Notes: generated by a model from the letters alone, not told the origin. A stretch of DNA of 64,000 nucleotides from Prochlorococcus sp. AG-424-P23 (GCA_003210135.1 QCNK01000002.1:41211-105210); one strand, 5' to 3'. Positions 28,846-38,899 are shown, counted from the stretch's first letter. Numbers and translations: made by a program.

Positions 28846-29496
28846 CTATTTTGATATAAAATCAAAATTAAATTCTTCCTCTATGGTTTTTTTAACAATT
28901 CTCTTGACTTCTTGAATATTTAAATTTTTGTTGTAATCAATCATATTTGCCATATGACAATTTTCTATTCCGCACGGAACAATCTTATTAAAGTTTTCTA
29001 ATTCGCAGTCGATATTGATTGAAAATCCATTAATCGTAACCCATCTTTTACACCCAATTCCAATTGATGCGATTTTCTTATTTCCTATCCAGACACCAGT
29101 AAACCCTTTTCTAGAGTGACAATCTATATTAAAAGCTCCAAGGATTTTTATAATAATTTCTTCAATTTTTCTTAAGTACCAATTTAAATCTTTATTAAAA
29201 TTTTTCAAATCTAAAACCAAATACGTTACTAATTGTCCTGGCATATGACAAGTTACCTCACCACCTCTATCAATCTTAAAAACATCATATTTAGCATCAT
29301 TCAGAGAAAATAGTAAATTATCGTAATTTGATCCTCTCCCCAATGTATAACAGAGTTGATGCTCCCCTATCCAAATAAAATTAGGGTTAGAATTATCTAA
29401 AATCAATGCCTCCTGATATTCTTTTTGTAATTTATAAACATCATTAAAAAAAGAAATATTATCAGGTTGTTTAATTATTGCTGCTCTATTATCCAT
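28846..29496 (-). CDS. lipB: octanoyltransferase LipB
   Basis: Moves octanoate from octanoyl-ACP onto lipoyl domains (such as that of PdhC encoded 3 kb away). It has the family motif [14 protein letters not shown], Lys in [11 protein letters not shown] and catalytic Cys in [13 protein letters not shown]. 216 aa. It is divergent from hpf, so the 44-base gap must carry both promoters. Confidence 0.93.
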   Translation of the reverse strand: MDNRAAIIKQPDNISFFNDVYKLQKEYQEALILDNSNPNFIWIGEHQLCYTLGRGSNYDNLLFSLNDAKYDVFKIDRGGEVTCHMPGQLVTYLVLDLKNFNKDLNWYLRKIEEIIIKILGAFNIDCHSRKGFTGVWIGNKKIASIGIGCKRWVTINGFSINIDCELENFNKIVPCGIENCHMANMIDYNKNLNIQEVKRIVKKTIEEEFNFDFISK

Positions 29497-29540
29497 ATTT
29501 AAGTAGATTTAGAAAGTAAGTAAATATTTTTAGATTTGTT

Positions 29541-30125
29541 ATGAAAATTTTAATCCATGGAAAGAATCTTGAGCTCACTGGAGCTTTAAAAGAATATACT
29601 GAGGCAAAGATAGAAAAAGCAACACATCACTATAAGGATATCGTTAAAGAAGCTGACATACACCTTTCAATTGAAAAGAACCCGAGAGTCTCGTTCCAAA
29701 CTGCAGAAGTTACTATTTTTGCAAATGGAACCGTAATTAGAGCTGAAGAAAAAACTGAAAATCTATACTCAAGCATTGATTTAGTTTCAAATAAACTTTG
29801 TAGAAAATTACGCAAATACAAAGAAAGAAACAATAAAACAATTCATAGTAAACAATTTAAAAATAAAGATTCTTTACCAATTGAAAGTATGGAATCAAAT
29901 TTTTTAGATAAAGCTTTATTTAAAGAAGGAACTGAAGCAAGTCTGCCTGAGCCATCTATAAAAAATAAATACTTTGAAATGAATCCAATTTCATCAGACG
30001 AAGCAAGAAAACAATTAGATCTAATTGATCATGATTTTTATGTTTTTCGAAACATTAAAAATAATCAACTTCAAGTTATCTATAGAAGGAATCATGGAGG
30101 TTATGGACTGATTCAATCTAGATAA
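29541..30125 (+). CDS. hpf: long-form ribosome hibernation promoting factor (LrtA/HPF)
   Basis: 194 aa. The N-terminal S30AE/YfiA domain (residues 1-100, MKILIHGKNLELTGALKEY) binds the 30S decoding site. A linker follows, then the C-terminal dimerisation domain (ISSDEARKQLDLIDHDFYVF) that makes 100S dimers in long HPFs. In cyanobacteria this is LrtA, the light-repressed transcript. It is followed 8 bases later by a deoC-like gene and then recO. Confidence 0.93.
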   Translation: MKILIHGKNLELTGALKEYTEAKIEKATHHYKDIVKEADIHLSIEKNPRVSFQTAEVTIFANGTVIRAEEKTENLYSSIDLVSNKLCRKLRKYKERNNKTIHSKQFKNKDSLPIESMESNFLDKALFKEGTEASLPEPSIKNKYFEMNPISSDEARKQLDLIDHDFYVFRNIKNNQLQVIYRRNHGGYGLIQSR

Positions 30126-30133
30126 CTTAATCA

Positions 30134-30793
30134 ATGCCGAATATTGAATATGAATTAAATGAAAAAATTCATGCAATTATTATTAATCCTTACCTTACCT
30201 GGGATGATTTCTGTGCAAATTGCGATTTAATTAAAAAATATAACATCAAGAATATTTCTACTTCTTTAAATTATTTAGATTCTTTAAAAAAATATTTGAG
30301 CAATTACAGCGCGAATATAACTGCACTAATTTCTTATCCTTTAGCAGATTTACCAGTTTCATTTATTGAAGAATTAGTTTGTTTCGCAAAGGATAGAGGT
30401 GCAAATGGAATTGAATATATCCCAAACTTTTTTAAGTTATCCAAAGGAAAATTAGAAACTTTTGCTGCTGAAATTGAGCAAGTTAAATTATCTGGATTAC
30501 CAGTTAGAATAATTCTAAATAAATCAAAAATAGAAGAAAAAATTTTGTATAGTGCGATAGAAATATCACTAGAGTTAGGAATTAAAAAATTTCAATTTGG
30601 AGACGGTTTTGGGGATCCTATTACATCGAATGATGTAGCCAAAATACTTAAAATTACAGGCTCTCAAAATCAAATCAAAGTTGTAGGTGGTATAAAAAAA
30701 CTTACACAAGTTATTGATTTGCTTAATAATGGAATTAGTTGTGTGGGAACTTCTAATTATTGTGAGATTTTCCAAGAAGTAAAAGTTTTTTAA
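30134..30793 (+). CDS. DeoC/FbaB-like aldolase homologue, catalytic lysine apparently lost
   Basis: 219-aa TIM-barrel protein related to deoxyribose-phosphate aldolase. The C-terminal strand-loop IKVVGGIKK keeps the second active-site Lys and the phosphate-binding GG of DERA (GVKPAGGVR). The segment that should carry the Schiff-base lysine (IKTSTG in E. coli) reads FQFGDGFG, with Gln in place of Lys. It may therefore not be a true aldolase; a changed function is inferred. It is in an hpf-deoC-recO run, with the recO ATG directly after its stop. Confidence 0.65.
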   Translation: MPNIEYELNEKIHAIIINPYLTWDDFCANCDLIKKYNIKNISTSLNYLDSLKKYLSNYSANITALISYPLADLPVSFIEELVCFAKDRGANGIEYIPNFFKLSKGKLETFAAEIEQVKLSGLPVRIILNKSKIEEKILYSAIEISLELGIKKFQFGDGFGDPITSNDVAKILKITGSQNQIKVVGGIKKLTQVIDLLNNGISCVGTSNYCEIFQEVKVF

Positions 30794-31579
30794 ATGTCTG
30801 GTTCTGGTGAGTGCAGACTAGAAGGTCTCTGTATTAAAGCATCTCCATTAGGCGAGAATGATAGATTAATAACTATCCTTACAGATGAGCAAGGGATTGT
30901 GCGATTAGCGGTACCTGGTGCTAGGCGTCCAAAAAGTAGTCTTGCCGCAGCTGCTCCCTTAACATATTTAAGTCTGCAGATTTTTGGCAAAAGAAATCTT
31001 AAATCTGTACGTCAAATTAAAATATTAAAAAGTTACTCTGGTTTAGGGAAAAATATTGAATGTCTTGCGGCCGCACAAGCAATAACTGAATTAACATTCT
31101 TATTAGTAGGTAATAATGACAAGCAGCAAAACTATTTATCTTGCGTTCTTGCACATCTAGACAGGATTTATTTACATGAAGAATCTAAAGAAGAAGATAT
31201 AAAAATGCTCTCAATGAGTATTCAATCCTTAATCCATCTATTAGCTATCGGGGGTATAAATTTACCAATACATCATTGCTGTAAAACAGGAGATCCTATT
31301 ATTCCCCCCTTAGGGAATTGGGAATGGATTTGTTATTATTTACCAAGTGAAGGATTTTCAACTATAGAAGATCCTCAAAGTAATCTAAAAATAAATGCAT
31401 CTGAAGTTGCTTTATTACAGAGACTTCTGTTCCCCGAATTACCAATAAAATCTAATGGAGAGTTGTTGGGACCTAAAAAAGTTTGGCTTAAACTATTGTT
31501 TATTATTGAGACTTGGATCGCTGCTCAACTAGAGAAGGAACTATCTTCACTAAAAATGTTGAGAGAGATATATAGTTAG
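30794..31579 (+). CDS. recO: DNA repair protein RecO
   Basis: RecFOR mediator that loads RecA at single-strand gaps. The N-terminal OB fold (GLCIKASPLGENDRLITILT, then GARRPKSSLAAAAPL) and an alpha-helical C-terminal domain are present. The zinc-type cluster is reduced, with only CCKTGDP left. 261 aa. The ATG follows the deoC-like stop without a gap. Confidence 0.9.
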   Translation: MSGSGECRLEGLCIKASPLGENDRLITILTDEQGIVRLAVPGARRPKSSLAAAAPLTYLSLQIFGKRNLKSVRQIKILKSYSGLGKNIECLAAAQAITELTFLLVGNNDKQQNYLSCVLAHLDRIYLHEESKEEDIKMLSMSIQSLIHLLAIGGINLPIHHCCKTGDPIIPPLGNWEWICYYLPSEGFSTIEDPQSNLKINASEVALLQRLLFPELPIKSNGELLGPKKVWLKLLFIIETWIAAQLEKELSSLKMLREIYS

Positions 31580-31664
31580 CATTTTCATGAACCGTTAATA
31601 ATTTTTAAAATTATGATCTTTAGGGTTCTGACTGTTAACTTAATAAATAGTTAATTCAATTAAT

Positions 31665-32831
31665 GTGGTTCATATTGCGTGGTTGGGTAAGAAATCCCCT
31701 TTTTGTGGAAATGTAACTTATGGAAATTCAACTACTGAGGAATTAAAGGCAAGAGGCCATAAAATTAGTTTTATTCATTTCGACAATCCCTCTAGTTCTA
31801 ATTCATCAAAACCATTATTTCTAGCAAATGATCCTGATGTGAGTCTCCCATATTTAATTAAGTCCCAGGTTTACACAATACCCTCACCAAGAGCAGAAAA
31901 AGAGCTAAGGCTATCATTGGAAAGATTAAAACCTGATATCGTACATGCAAGTTTAACTTTATCTCCTCTAGACTTTAGACTTCCAGAGCTTTGTAATGAA
32001 ATTAATATTCCACTTATTGGGACATTTCACCCACCATTTGATGCAAAAAATAGAAATTTAACTGCGAGTACTCAACAATTAACATATCAACTTTATGCGC
32101 CCTCTTTAGCGAAGTTCGATAAAATAATCATTTTTTCTGAACCTCAAAAAAATGTTCTTGAGAAATTAGGAGTACCTAAAGAAAAACAAATAATTATTCC
32201 AAATGGCGTTGATGAAAATATTTGGAAACCTTTTTGCGAAAAAAATAAAAAATATGACCAGGTAAAAAAAAGACTTGGAAATGAAAGAATATTTTTATAT
32301 ATGGGGAGGATTGCTAATGAGAAAAATATCGAGGCACTTTTACGTTCTTGGCGCCAAACAAAAAACAATAATTGCAAATTAGTTATTGTTGGAGATGGAC
32401 CTATGAAGCCAACACTTGAGAATAGTTTTTCTAACCTTGGTAATGATAAATTAATTTGGTGGGGTGCCGAATTAGATTTAGAAACAAGAGTAGCGATAAT
32501 GCAAATAGCAGAAGTTTTTTTCTTGCCAAGCTTGGTAGAGGGTTTATCATTATCACTCTTAGAGGCTATGTCTACTGGTACTGCATGTGTAGCTACAGAT
32601 GCCGGAGCTGATGGTGAAGTTTTAGATAACGGAGCTGGAATAGTAATTTCAACTGATAATGTGACTGCACAATTAAAAACTATAATCCCAATTCTTATTG
32701 AACATCCTTCATTTACAAAAGATCTTGGAGAAAAAGCTAGAGGACGTGTTCTTGAGAAATATACAATTACTAAAAATATAAATTCACTTGAAAAAGTTTA
32801 TATGAACTTAAAAAATAATTTCAAAAACTAA
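31665..32831 (+). CDS. family-4 (GT-B) glycosyltransferase
   Basis: 388-aa GT-B enzyme. The N-terminal half starts HIAWLGKKSPFCGNVTYG, a conserved cyanobacterial variant. The C-terminal half holds PNGVDENIWKP, the linker to the donor domain, and the EGLSLSLLEAMSTG E-x7-E-like motif that binds a nucleotide sugar. The acceptor is unknown; lipid or envelope polysaccharide synthesis is possible. GTG start at 31665. It overlaps the convergent proC by 4 bases. Confidence 0.82.
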   Translation: MVHIAWLGKKSPFCGNVTYGNSTTEELKARGHKISFIHFDNPSSSNSSKPLFLANDPDVSLPYLIKSQVYTIPSPRAEKELRLSLERLKPDIVHASLTLSPLDFRLPELCNEINIPLIGTFHPPFDAKNRNLTASTQQLTYQLYAPSLAKFDKIIIFSEPQKNVLEKLGVPKEKQIIIPNGVDENIWKPFCEKNKKYDQVKKRLGNERIFLYMGRIANEKNIEALLRSWRQTKNNNCKLVIVGDGPMKPTLENSFSNLGNDKLIWWGAELDLETRVAIMQIAEVFFLPSLVEGLSLSLLEAMSTGTACVATDAGADGEVLDNGAGIVISTDNVTAQLKTIIPILIEHPSFTKDLGEKARGRVLEKYTITKNINSLEKVYMNLKNNFKN

Positions 32832-33640
32832 TGAAACTCTTTACTTCGATTACTAGCTGAAACTATTGATTCAATTAGCGCTGACCTTACACTCTTTTTT
32901 TCTAAAACCCTTAAAGCAGAAATAGTTGTTCCACCTGGAGAGGTTACTAAATTTTTAAGCTCAGAAGTAGATAGTTTGTTTTCTTTTATAAGACTAATTG
33001 TTCCTTGTATCATTTCCATGACAAGTTCCTCTGAAAGTATTTTTGGTAATCCTCCGCTCAATCCTCCATCACTTAATGCCTCTATGATTAAAGCAATAAT
33101 TGCAGGTCCTGATGAAGTTAAAGCTAAAAAAATATCAAGGTAATCTTCAGTAAATTCATAGATCTTGCTCGTATTTTTAAATAATTTTTTTGTAAATTGT
33201 TTCTGGTCTTCTGTAAGACTTTCTCCCCAAGCAATTCCTGTTAAACCCTTCCCAACAGTGATTGGGATATTTGTAACAGCTCTCGCACATTTATGGTTAG
33301 GAAACTTTTGAGTAAGTCTATTTAATGAAACTCCAGCAAGGATTGATACTAAGAAATTGTCCTTATTTTTTATATAACCGCCCTCAGTTATATCTTTTAA
33401 ATGTTGGGGTTTTATCGAAAGAAGTTTAAATTCGCAATCCCAAATTATTTTTGACTCTTTAGAACCTGATTTATAAACATTTACATTATATTTATAATTT
33501 TTTTTTATATTATTTATACTTTTTTCTGAATTTACAACACAATATACATTCTCAGGATGTATTAATTTTTTATTCAATAAAGGTGTAATAATAGCATTTG
33601 CAATGTTTCCAAAACCAATAATAGCGATTTTATCAGTCAC
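32828..33640 (-). CDS. proC: pyrroline-5-carboxylate reductase
   Basis: Last step of proline synthesis, reducing P5C with NAD(P)H. The Rossmann start KIAIIGFGNIANAI is at residue 4, and the C-terminal motif LKNLVTSPGGTTISALRVLE is the ProC signature. 270 aa. It is the last gene of the conserved cyanobacterial pipX-pipY-sepF-proC order. Confidence 0.93.
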   Translation of the reverse strand: MTDKIAIIGFGNIANAIITPLLNKKLIHPENVYCVVNSEKSINNIKKNYKYNVNVYKSGSKESKIIWDCEFKLLSIKPQHLKDITEGGYIKNKDNFLVSILAGVSLNRLTQKFPNHKCARAVTNIPITVGKGLTGIAWGESLTEDQKQFTKKLFKNTSKIYEFTEDYLDIFLALTSSGPAIIALIIEALSDGGLSGGLPKILSEELVMEMIQGTISLIKENKLSTSELKNLVTSPGGTTISALRVLEKKSVRSALIESIVSASNRSKEFH

Positions 33641-33647
33641 AGATTAA

Positions 33648-34223
33648 TCATGAAAAAGCACTTATTTTAGAATTACCCCATGCTGGTTCAGGAGCAGTAT
33701 TATTTTCTAAATTATATTTTGGTGTATTCTTTGAAGACAAATTTGAAGGGGATGCTTCTTCTGAAGAAGAACTAGTTACATTTACACAGCTTGGGGCAAA
33801 AAGAAAAATACTTTCACCCACTCTCTCTTGATGTCCATCAATTGCATACGTTCCCCCAGCTATAAAATCGACCGCTCTTTGAGCCTGATCGGGATCCATC
33901 ATGGTTAAATTGAGAATTACAGTTTTTCTTTCTCTTAATGCTTGTATAGCTTCAGGCATCTCATCAAAGCTTCTTGGTTCCATCAAGCTTACTTCTGAAG
34001 ATGAATTTGAGATTCCAGGCATACCAACTACTTTTGATGATCTGTTGTTGTTCATGAAATCAAATGGATTTGAATTAGCAAGGGCATTTGAATTTCTCTG
34101 ATTTTTTTTAAAATCATTAATATCATTTAATTCGTTCTCTGAGGCATAATCGAACTCATCAAAATCATCTTCGAGATACTCATCTCCTGCGACGACAGCC
34201 TTTAATCTAGAAATAAGTGACAC
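33648..34223 (-). CDS. sepF: cell division protein SepF
   Basis: FtsZ-tethering protein of cyanobacteria and Gram-positives, 191 aa. It has an N-terminal amphipathic helix ([16 protein letters not shown]), an acidic linker, and a C-terminal SepF domain with [21 protein letters not shown] and [17 protein letters not shown]. It is needed for Z-ring assembly at the membrane. Between pipY and this gene are two strong hairpins, so its expression may be partly separated from pipX-pipY. Confidence 0.93.
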   Translation of the reverse strand: MSLISRLKAVVAGDEYLEDDFDEFDYASENELNDINDFKKNQRNSNALANSNPFDFMNNNRSSKVVGMPGISNSSSEVSLMEPRSFDEMPEAIQALRERKTVILNLTMMDPDQAQRAVDFIAGGTYAIDGHQERVGESIFLFAPSCVNVTSSSSEEASPSNLSSKNTPKYNLENNTAPEPAWGNSKISAFS

Positions 34224-34245
34224 CTTTAAAATCCTCTTGAAATTG

Positions 34246-34295
34246 ATTACTAAGGTTTAGGAACCTTAAGTAATAAATTCATTTTTAAAATGAAT
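34246..34295. other. two tandem hairpins between pipY and sepF
   Basis: First hairpin: ATTACT plus AAGGTT pairs with AACCTT plus AGTAAT around loop TAGG with one bulged A (34246-34274). Second: ATTCATTT pairs with AAATGAAT around TTA (34277-34295). Read in the gene direction the second comes first and is followed by TTTATT, so it could be a weak pipY terminator, while the first would lie in the sepF leader. Confidence 0.5.
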
Positions 34296-34372
34296 AAACT
34301 ACCTATACTTAAATAACGTTAGTTGTAGTTTACTGCAAGTTTGTAAATAAGATTTTTATAAATAATCAGTAA

Positions 34373-35008
34373 TTATGATCTATCTCCAAAAATTAATGAC
34401 CCTAACCTTAACCAAGTTGATCCAGCGTCAATAGCTTCTTCCCAATCCCCTGACATTCCCATTGAACAATCTGGAAGTTGGAGTGAATCAGCTAAGGAAC
34501 GACATTTTTTAAACAATTCTACATTTTCTTTAGAGCTAAGTCCTTTGGGATTAATAGTCATCAAACCCTTTAATGTAATATTTTTCAATTCTTGAATTTC
34601 TCTCCATTTAAATATTAAAAGGTCAGGATTAAAGCCTCCTTTTGTAGGGTCTTCACTTAATTTAACCTGCAACATTATTAATGGATTTTTTTTCTCTTCA
34701 TATGAAATATGAGAAATCTTTTGCAACTTTTCAAATGAATCTACAGAATGAATATATTCAAAATTTTGTACTATCTTTCTTACTTTATTACTTTGTATTC
34801 GACCAATAAAATGCCATTTAATTTTTTTTAGGTCTTTCAGGATTAGTTGCTTCTTAAAAGCCTCTTGAAACTTACTCTCACCAAAATCATTCTGACCTAA
34901 ATTTTGAATAGTCTTGATTTCTTGACTTTTAAATCCTTTACTTACTGCAAGAATATTTACATTTAAGGGTATTTTATTCTTTATTTTTAAATAATTTATA
35001 GGGTTCAC
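34373..35008 (-). CDS. pipY: PLP-binding homeostasis protein PipY (YggS family)
   Basis: Single-domain fold-type III PLP protein, 211 aa, that buffers PLP and amino/keto-acid balance. The PLP lysine is in ILAVSKGFKSQEI near residue 24, HFIGRIQSNKVRKI follows, and the phosphate site is CSMGMSGDWEEAI. It is 3 bases downstream of pipX, the arrangement that gave PipY its name. Note that SMGMSGDWEEA is complete, so it should bind PLP. Confidence 0.92.
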   Translation of the reverse strand: MNPINYLKIKNKIPLNVNILAVSKGFKSQEIKTIQNLGQNDFGESKFQEAFKKQLILKDLKKIKWHFIGRIQSNKVRKIVQNFEYIHSVDSFEKLQKISHISYEEKKNPLIMLQVKLSEDPTKGGFNPDLLIFKWREIQELKNITLKGLMTINPKGLSSKENVELFKKCRSLADSLQLPDCSMGMSGDWEEAIDAGSTWLRLGSLIFGDRS

Positions 35009-35011
35009 ATT

Positions 35012-35278
35012 TTATAAAAAAGTTTGTGAAAATAAATTTTCCCACTTAGATAGATCCTCAGATGCTGTTCTTCTGGCTCTCTGAAGGTTTAATTCTGCCT
35101 GATTACGCGCATCTAAATAAGGTATTACTTCAAAAAAAACTTCTCTCTGTCTAATTTCTACCAAAAAAAACATTTTTTGGGCATATAAAGTCGCATATAT
35201 ATCTCTCCCATCGTTCCCAGGAGATACTTGATACAACATTCCAAATGTTGGGTGGTTTAAATAACGCTCGGAACTCAA
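35012..35278 (-). CDS. pipX: PipX, PII-interacting coactivator of NtcA
   Basis: 88-aa two-part protein: an N-terminal Tudor-like domain (YLNHPTFGMLYQVSPGND, YATLYAQKMFFLVE) that contacts NtcA or PII, then C-terminal helices (NQAELNLQRARRTAS). At high 2-oxoglutarate it boosts NtcA-dependent transcription; at low 2-oxoglutarate it is held by PII. It is relevant to the NtcA site at 6146 in this window. It is immediately upstream of pipY. Confidence 0.95.
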   Translation of the reverse strand: MSSERYLNHPTFGMLYQVSPGNDGRDIYATLYAQKMFFLVEIRQREVFFEVIPYLDARNQAELNLQRARRTASEDLSKWENLFSQTFL

Positions 35279-35296
35279 ACTAAAATATGTTGTTAT

Positions 35297-36211
35297 TTAT
35301 AATGCACCATACAGTTTTCTAAGAAAAATTGCTATGCAAATAAAACAAATCGATAATGTATTAACAATTACATTAAGGGGTGTTAATGGGTAAAAAGTTT
35401 TAAATCTATTAGTTTTTATATTAATTTTTTTCTTAGATAGCAATGATTCTGCTCCTTGATCAATTCTTAGAAATATATTCTGAAATAACCTTTCCACTAA
35501 AACTAATAAAATATTAAAGGATTTTTTTAATCCTAAATTTCTAAAATTTATTGATCTAACTGAAACTGATCTAATTATATTTTGAAATTCTTCTTGAACC
35601 AAAGGAATAAAACGTAATGCAATTAATAATTGAAAAAGCCACTTACTAATCGGCAACCCAATTTTCCTTAATGGATAAAGAAACCAACTTAGGCCCCATA
35701 CAATGTCTTCTTGTGATGTAGTTAGAAGCATCAAATTAACACTATGTATGACAGTAAATATCAAAGTAGAGGTTTTTATTCCTAGTTCAACGGCTTTTCT
35801 TGATAAGTTATAAGCCCCAATATTTATAAACCATATGTTTTGCGAAGGAATTTGTAAAATATTCCATTTTTCATGACTTTCCACTACTACTTGTAACTCG
35901 TTTGGATTTCTTAAGTAGCCATCAAGAGATTGAATATCAGAAGAAGCAAGTATTGATATACATCCAATTAATAAAGATAGACATGAAAGAAAAAATAATG
36001 AACGCCACCATACTCTTGATGGCAATAAACTTAAAAAAGTAATTAATAACAAACAAACCACTAAACTTAATCTCCATATTGGACCTGCCCAAATTGGAGT
36101 AATTAAAAATATCATTACAATAATAATTTTTAATCTACTATCTATTATTCTTAGCCAACTTTTATTACCATAAACGTATTGACCAACTGAAAATTTGGTA
36201 AGTAAATTCAT
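35297..36211 (-). CDS. energy-coupling factor transporter transmembrane protein EcfT (CbiQ family)
   Basis: 304-aa integral membrane coupling protein of an ECF vitamin or metal importer. It has about five helices in the N-terminal 220 residues and the family-type cytosolic coupling helices with ARFIP-like ALRFIPLVQEEF and IIRSVSVRSINF. Partner ATPases and the substrate-binding S component are not in the window. Start and der stop overlap at a single base (TAATG), indicating coupling to der. Confidence 0.82.
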   Translation of the reverse strand: MNLLTKFSVGQYVYGNKSWLRIIDSRLKIIIVMIFLITPIWAGPIWRLSLVVCLLLITFLSLLPSRVWWRSLFFLSCLSLLIGCISILASSDIQSLDGYLRNPNELQVVVESHEKWNILQIPSQNIWFINIGAYNLSRKAVELGIKTSTLIFTVIHSVNLMLLTTSQEDIVWGLSWFLYPLRKIGLPISKWLFQLLIALRFIPLVQEEFQNIIRSVSVRSINFRNLGLKKSFNILLVLVERLFQNIFLRIDQGAESLLSKKKINIKTNRFKTFYPLTPLNVIVNTLSICFICIAIFLRKLYGAL

Positions 36212-37584
36212 TAATCTTTTTGAATTAACTCAATATTTTCCCTCTCTACCTCTTTATTTAAAGCTCTTTGTTGTTTCCCTCTCCAAAGTAGAATGAGAGG
36301 TGTCCCTTCAAAGCCTAAATTTAATCTAATTTGTTTTTCAATATATCTTCTATAAGTTATTCCAAATAATTTAGGATCGTTTACAAAAAGAGTAAAAGTG
36401 GGAGGTTTATTCTTAACTTGAGTACCGTAATAAAGTCTACCTTGTTTTCCACTCCTTTTAGTTGGGGGACTTTTCCAACTAATAGATTCCTTAAGCACTT
36501 CATTAACTACAGATGTTGTAACTCTTCTTCTGTGTTGATTTACAGCGTTAAGAGCATGCTCAAAAATATTATCAACTCTTTGACCAGTAAGGGCAGATAT
36601 AAAAATCATTTTTGACCAATGTAAAAAATAGAGTTTAGATCTAAGTTCTTTTTCTACTTGATAAATTGTTGAACTATTTTTTTCTACAAGATCCCATTTA
36701 TTAACTACAATTATACAAGCTCTGCCTTGTTCTTCAATTCGGCCTGCCAACTTCTGGTCTTGATCAGTTACCCCATCAATAGCATCTATAACTAATACAC
36801 AAACATCACTTCTATCAATAGATTTGAAAGCCCTATTAATACCAAAAAATTCAGTCCCATATTTAACATTTTTCTTTCTTCTAATACCTGCAGTATCAAT
36901 AATTTTCCATTGATTATCACCTTTTTTAATAAGCGTATCTATTGAATCAGTTGTCGTCCCACTAATATCACTAACTATTGCTCTTTTTTCTCCACAGATA
37001 GAATTTAATAAACTAGATTTGCCAACATTTGGCCTACCAATAATTGACATCATTATCTTTTCTTCATCAACCTTGATAGTATTTTCAGGAAGTTCGCCAA
37101 TAACGAGATCTAAGAGATCGCCAGTACCTGAACCATGAATAGCCGAAACAGGGTTAGGTTCGCCCAATCCTAATTTCCAGAACTCCGAAGCTAGAGATAT
37201 TCCTAGAGTAGTCGATTCGCATTTATTGACAGCAACAATTGTTTTACAGTTTGAGTTTCTTAACCATTTTGCTATTGATAAATCACCATCAGTAACGCCT
37301 TGATTCCCATCTACCACAAGTAACGCGAGCGAAGCCTCTTCTAAAGCCAAAAAAACTTGTGTCCTTATCTCTGGGAGAAATTCACTATCATCATCAAAAA
37401 CTAAGCCTCCAGTATCAACTATTTGAAATTCCTTACCTCCCCATGAAGCATTTTGATAAGTTCTATCTCTTGTAACACCAGGCTTATCAAATACTATTGC
37501 ATCATTACTTTGGCAAAGACGATTAACTAAGGTAGATTTCCCAACGTTCGGTCTTCCGATAATTGCTATTGTAGGAAGAATCAA
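36211..37584 (-). CDS. der: ribosome assembly GTPase Der (EngA)
   Basis: Double-GTPase that matures the 50S subunit. The first G domain starts [16 protein letters not shown] near residue 8 and the second, [17 protein letters not shown], near 182. DTGG and DTAG switch motifs and NKCE/NKWD specificity motifs are visible, followed by the KH-like C-terminal domain. 457 aa. ORF 36418..36615 is a shadow. Confidence 0.96.
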   Translation of the reverse strand: MILPTIAIIGRPNVGKSTLVNRLCQSNDAIVFDKPGVTRDRTYQNASWGGKEFQIVDTGGLVFDDDSEFLPEIRTQVFLALEEASLALLVVDGNQGVTDGDLSIAKWLRNSNCKTIVAVNKCESTTLGISLASEFWKLGLGEPNPVSAIHGSGTGDLLDLVIGELPENTIKVDEEKIMMSIIGRPNVGKSSLLNSICGEKRAIVSDISGTTTDSIDTLIKKGDNQWKIIDTAGIRRKKNVKYGTEFFGINRAFKSIDRSDVCVLVIDAIDGVTDQDQKLAGRIEEQGRACIIVVNKWDLVEKNSSTIYQVEKELRSKLYFLHWSKMIFISALTGQRVDNIFEHALNAVNQHRRRVTTSVVNEVLKESISWKSPPTKRSGKQGRLYYGTQVKNKPPTFTLFVNDPKLFGITYRRYIEKQIRLNLGFEGTPLILLWRGKQQRALNKEVERENIELIQKD

Positions 37585-37658
37585 TTCTTCTCTCCAAAGA
37601 AAGTAGTATCCCTTACAACTATACCTTTAATAGAATCATTTACATTATTCAAAAAAAC

Positions 37659-38144
37659 TTATTTAATTTCTGGATCACCAAAATGTCCTTTAACTGGATT
37701 AACAGGGGGTGAACTAGGACTTGGAATTAATCCATTATCTTTTGAAAAACAATTATTTTCAATCGACCAATAAATCAACCAATTTACTGCTGTCGCTCTT
37801 CTAGTTCTTCTTGGATAGAGTTCATTAATCTTATAACCTTTAAAATTAAGAAAATTTTTCAATCCCTGTTTATAGTCTTTTGGAATTGATCGAGTCAAAT
37901 GTACTGAGGCTGGTCGCTCTGAAATAATTTGAGGAGCTTTTTCAAATTTTTCTGACCAATAAAGAGGAGTTAATGCGCTAAAGGCCCAATCATTTATAGA
38001 TATTTCTTTAGTATAAAAAAGTCTTTCCCAAACTAATTCACAAACAAATACGTCACTAACCTTATCTTCAAGAACAAGAAATAATAGATCCTTACATATT
38101 GGCCATGTAAATTGATTTCCAATAAATTTTTCTTTTTTATACAT
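37659..38144 (-). CDS. DUF1823-like conserved cyanobacterial protein
   Basis: 161-aa soluble protein with several conserved aromatic and basic patches (TWPICKDLLFLVLEDKVSD, VWERLFYTKE, PRRTRRATAVNWLI). This matches, by memory, the DUF1823 family found only in cyanobacteria and plants. The C-terminal 25 residues are Pro-rich and probably disordered. The start overlaps the cobI stop by one base, so it may be translationally coupled. Function unknown. Confidence 0.68.
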   Translation of the reverse strand: MYKKEKFIGNQFTWPICKDLLFLVLEDKVSDVFVCELVWERLFYTKEISINDWAFSALTPLYWSEKFEKAPQIISERPASVHLTRSIPKDYKQGLKNFLNFKGYKINELYPRRTRRATAVNWLIYWSIENNCFSKDNGLIPSPSSPPVNPVKGHFGDPEIK

Positions 38145-38899
38145 TAATCGAACCTTATCAAAATCAAAGAAAAATAAGGCATAAAATCCTTTTTATATTG
38201 GGATGCATATTGAATAATTTGATCAGGCATCCCAAGACTTAAAGCTATTAATGATGTATTGATAATATCCTCTTTTTTTAAAATTTCCCTAACTAAATTC
38301 CATCTTTTGCCAACTTTCATAATGGCCAATACCGTTTTATTTGGCTTACTTTCCCTGATTAGGGTTGTTAATTCAGATTCTGAAGAAGGGCATTCTTTGA
38401 TGATCAATGTCTCGCCTTTTTTTACCAAATCAAAATCATTCAAAGCTGCTGCTGCTGAAATAGAGGAAATACCGGGTATGGTTTTGGTAATGATTTGGGG
38501 ATAATTATTTTTTATTATCCTCAAAATGTTAGAAGAGCTTGCGAATAGCGAAGTATCTCCAAGACAAAGTAAAACTACTGATTCGCCATTATTTATAAAT
38601 TTCACAATTTTTTCTACAGCATTAGACCATATTTCATCAGGATCAAAATCCTTCCTAGCCATTGGAAAGATGATAGGAATATTTTTTTTAAATTTGGTGT
38701 ATTTCTTAACTATTTCCGCAGCGAAACTCTTTTTATTATCATCTGAAATTGGAAAAACTATAACTTTCGCCTTTTTGATTACATCTACAGCAGCAATTGT
38801 TAAAAGCGATGGATCTCCAGGCCCAACACCAACGATGGTCAATGTGGCTGGATCACTTTTATAACCTGTAAATACTTTTAGAATTTTTTTTATTAACAT
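38144..38899 (-). CDS. cobI: precorrin-2 C20-methyltransferase CobI
   Basis: SAM-dependent tetrapyrrole methylase of the cobalamin pathway, 251 aa. VGVGPGDPSLLTIAAVDVI near residue 24 is the N-terminal signature. LLCLGDTSLFASSSNILRII gives the SAM pocket, and PGISSISAAAALNDFDLV is the CobI/CbiL-type core. It fits the pseudocobalamin synthesis expected of Prochlorococcus. It is upstream of the DUF1823 gene and downstream of miaE on the same strand. Confidence 0.92.
   Translation of the reverse strand: MLIKKILKVFTGYKSDPATLTIVGVGPGDPSLLTIAAVDVIKKAKVIVFPISDDNKKSFAAEIVKKYTKFKKNIPIIFPMARKDFDPDEIWSNAVEKIVKFINNGESVVLLCLGDTSLFASSSNILRIIKNNYPQIITKTIPGISSISAAAALNDFDLVKKGETLIIKECPSSESELTTLIRESKPNKTVLAIMKVGKRWNLVREILKKEDIINTSLIALSLGMPDQIIQYASQYKKDFMPYFSLILIRFD

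Noticed and set aside
38526-38864. 112-aa plus-strand ORF opposite cobI
   Set aside because: Antisense shadow of a recognised methyltransferase gene.
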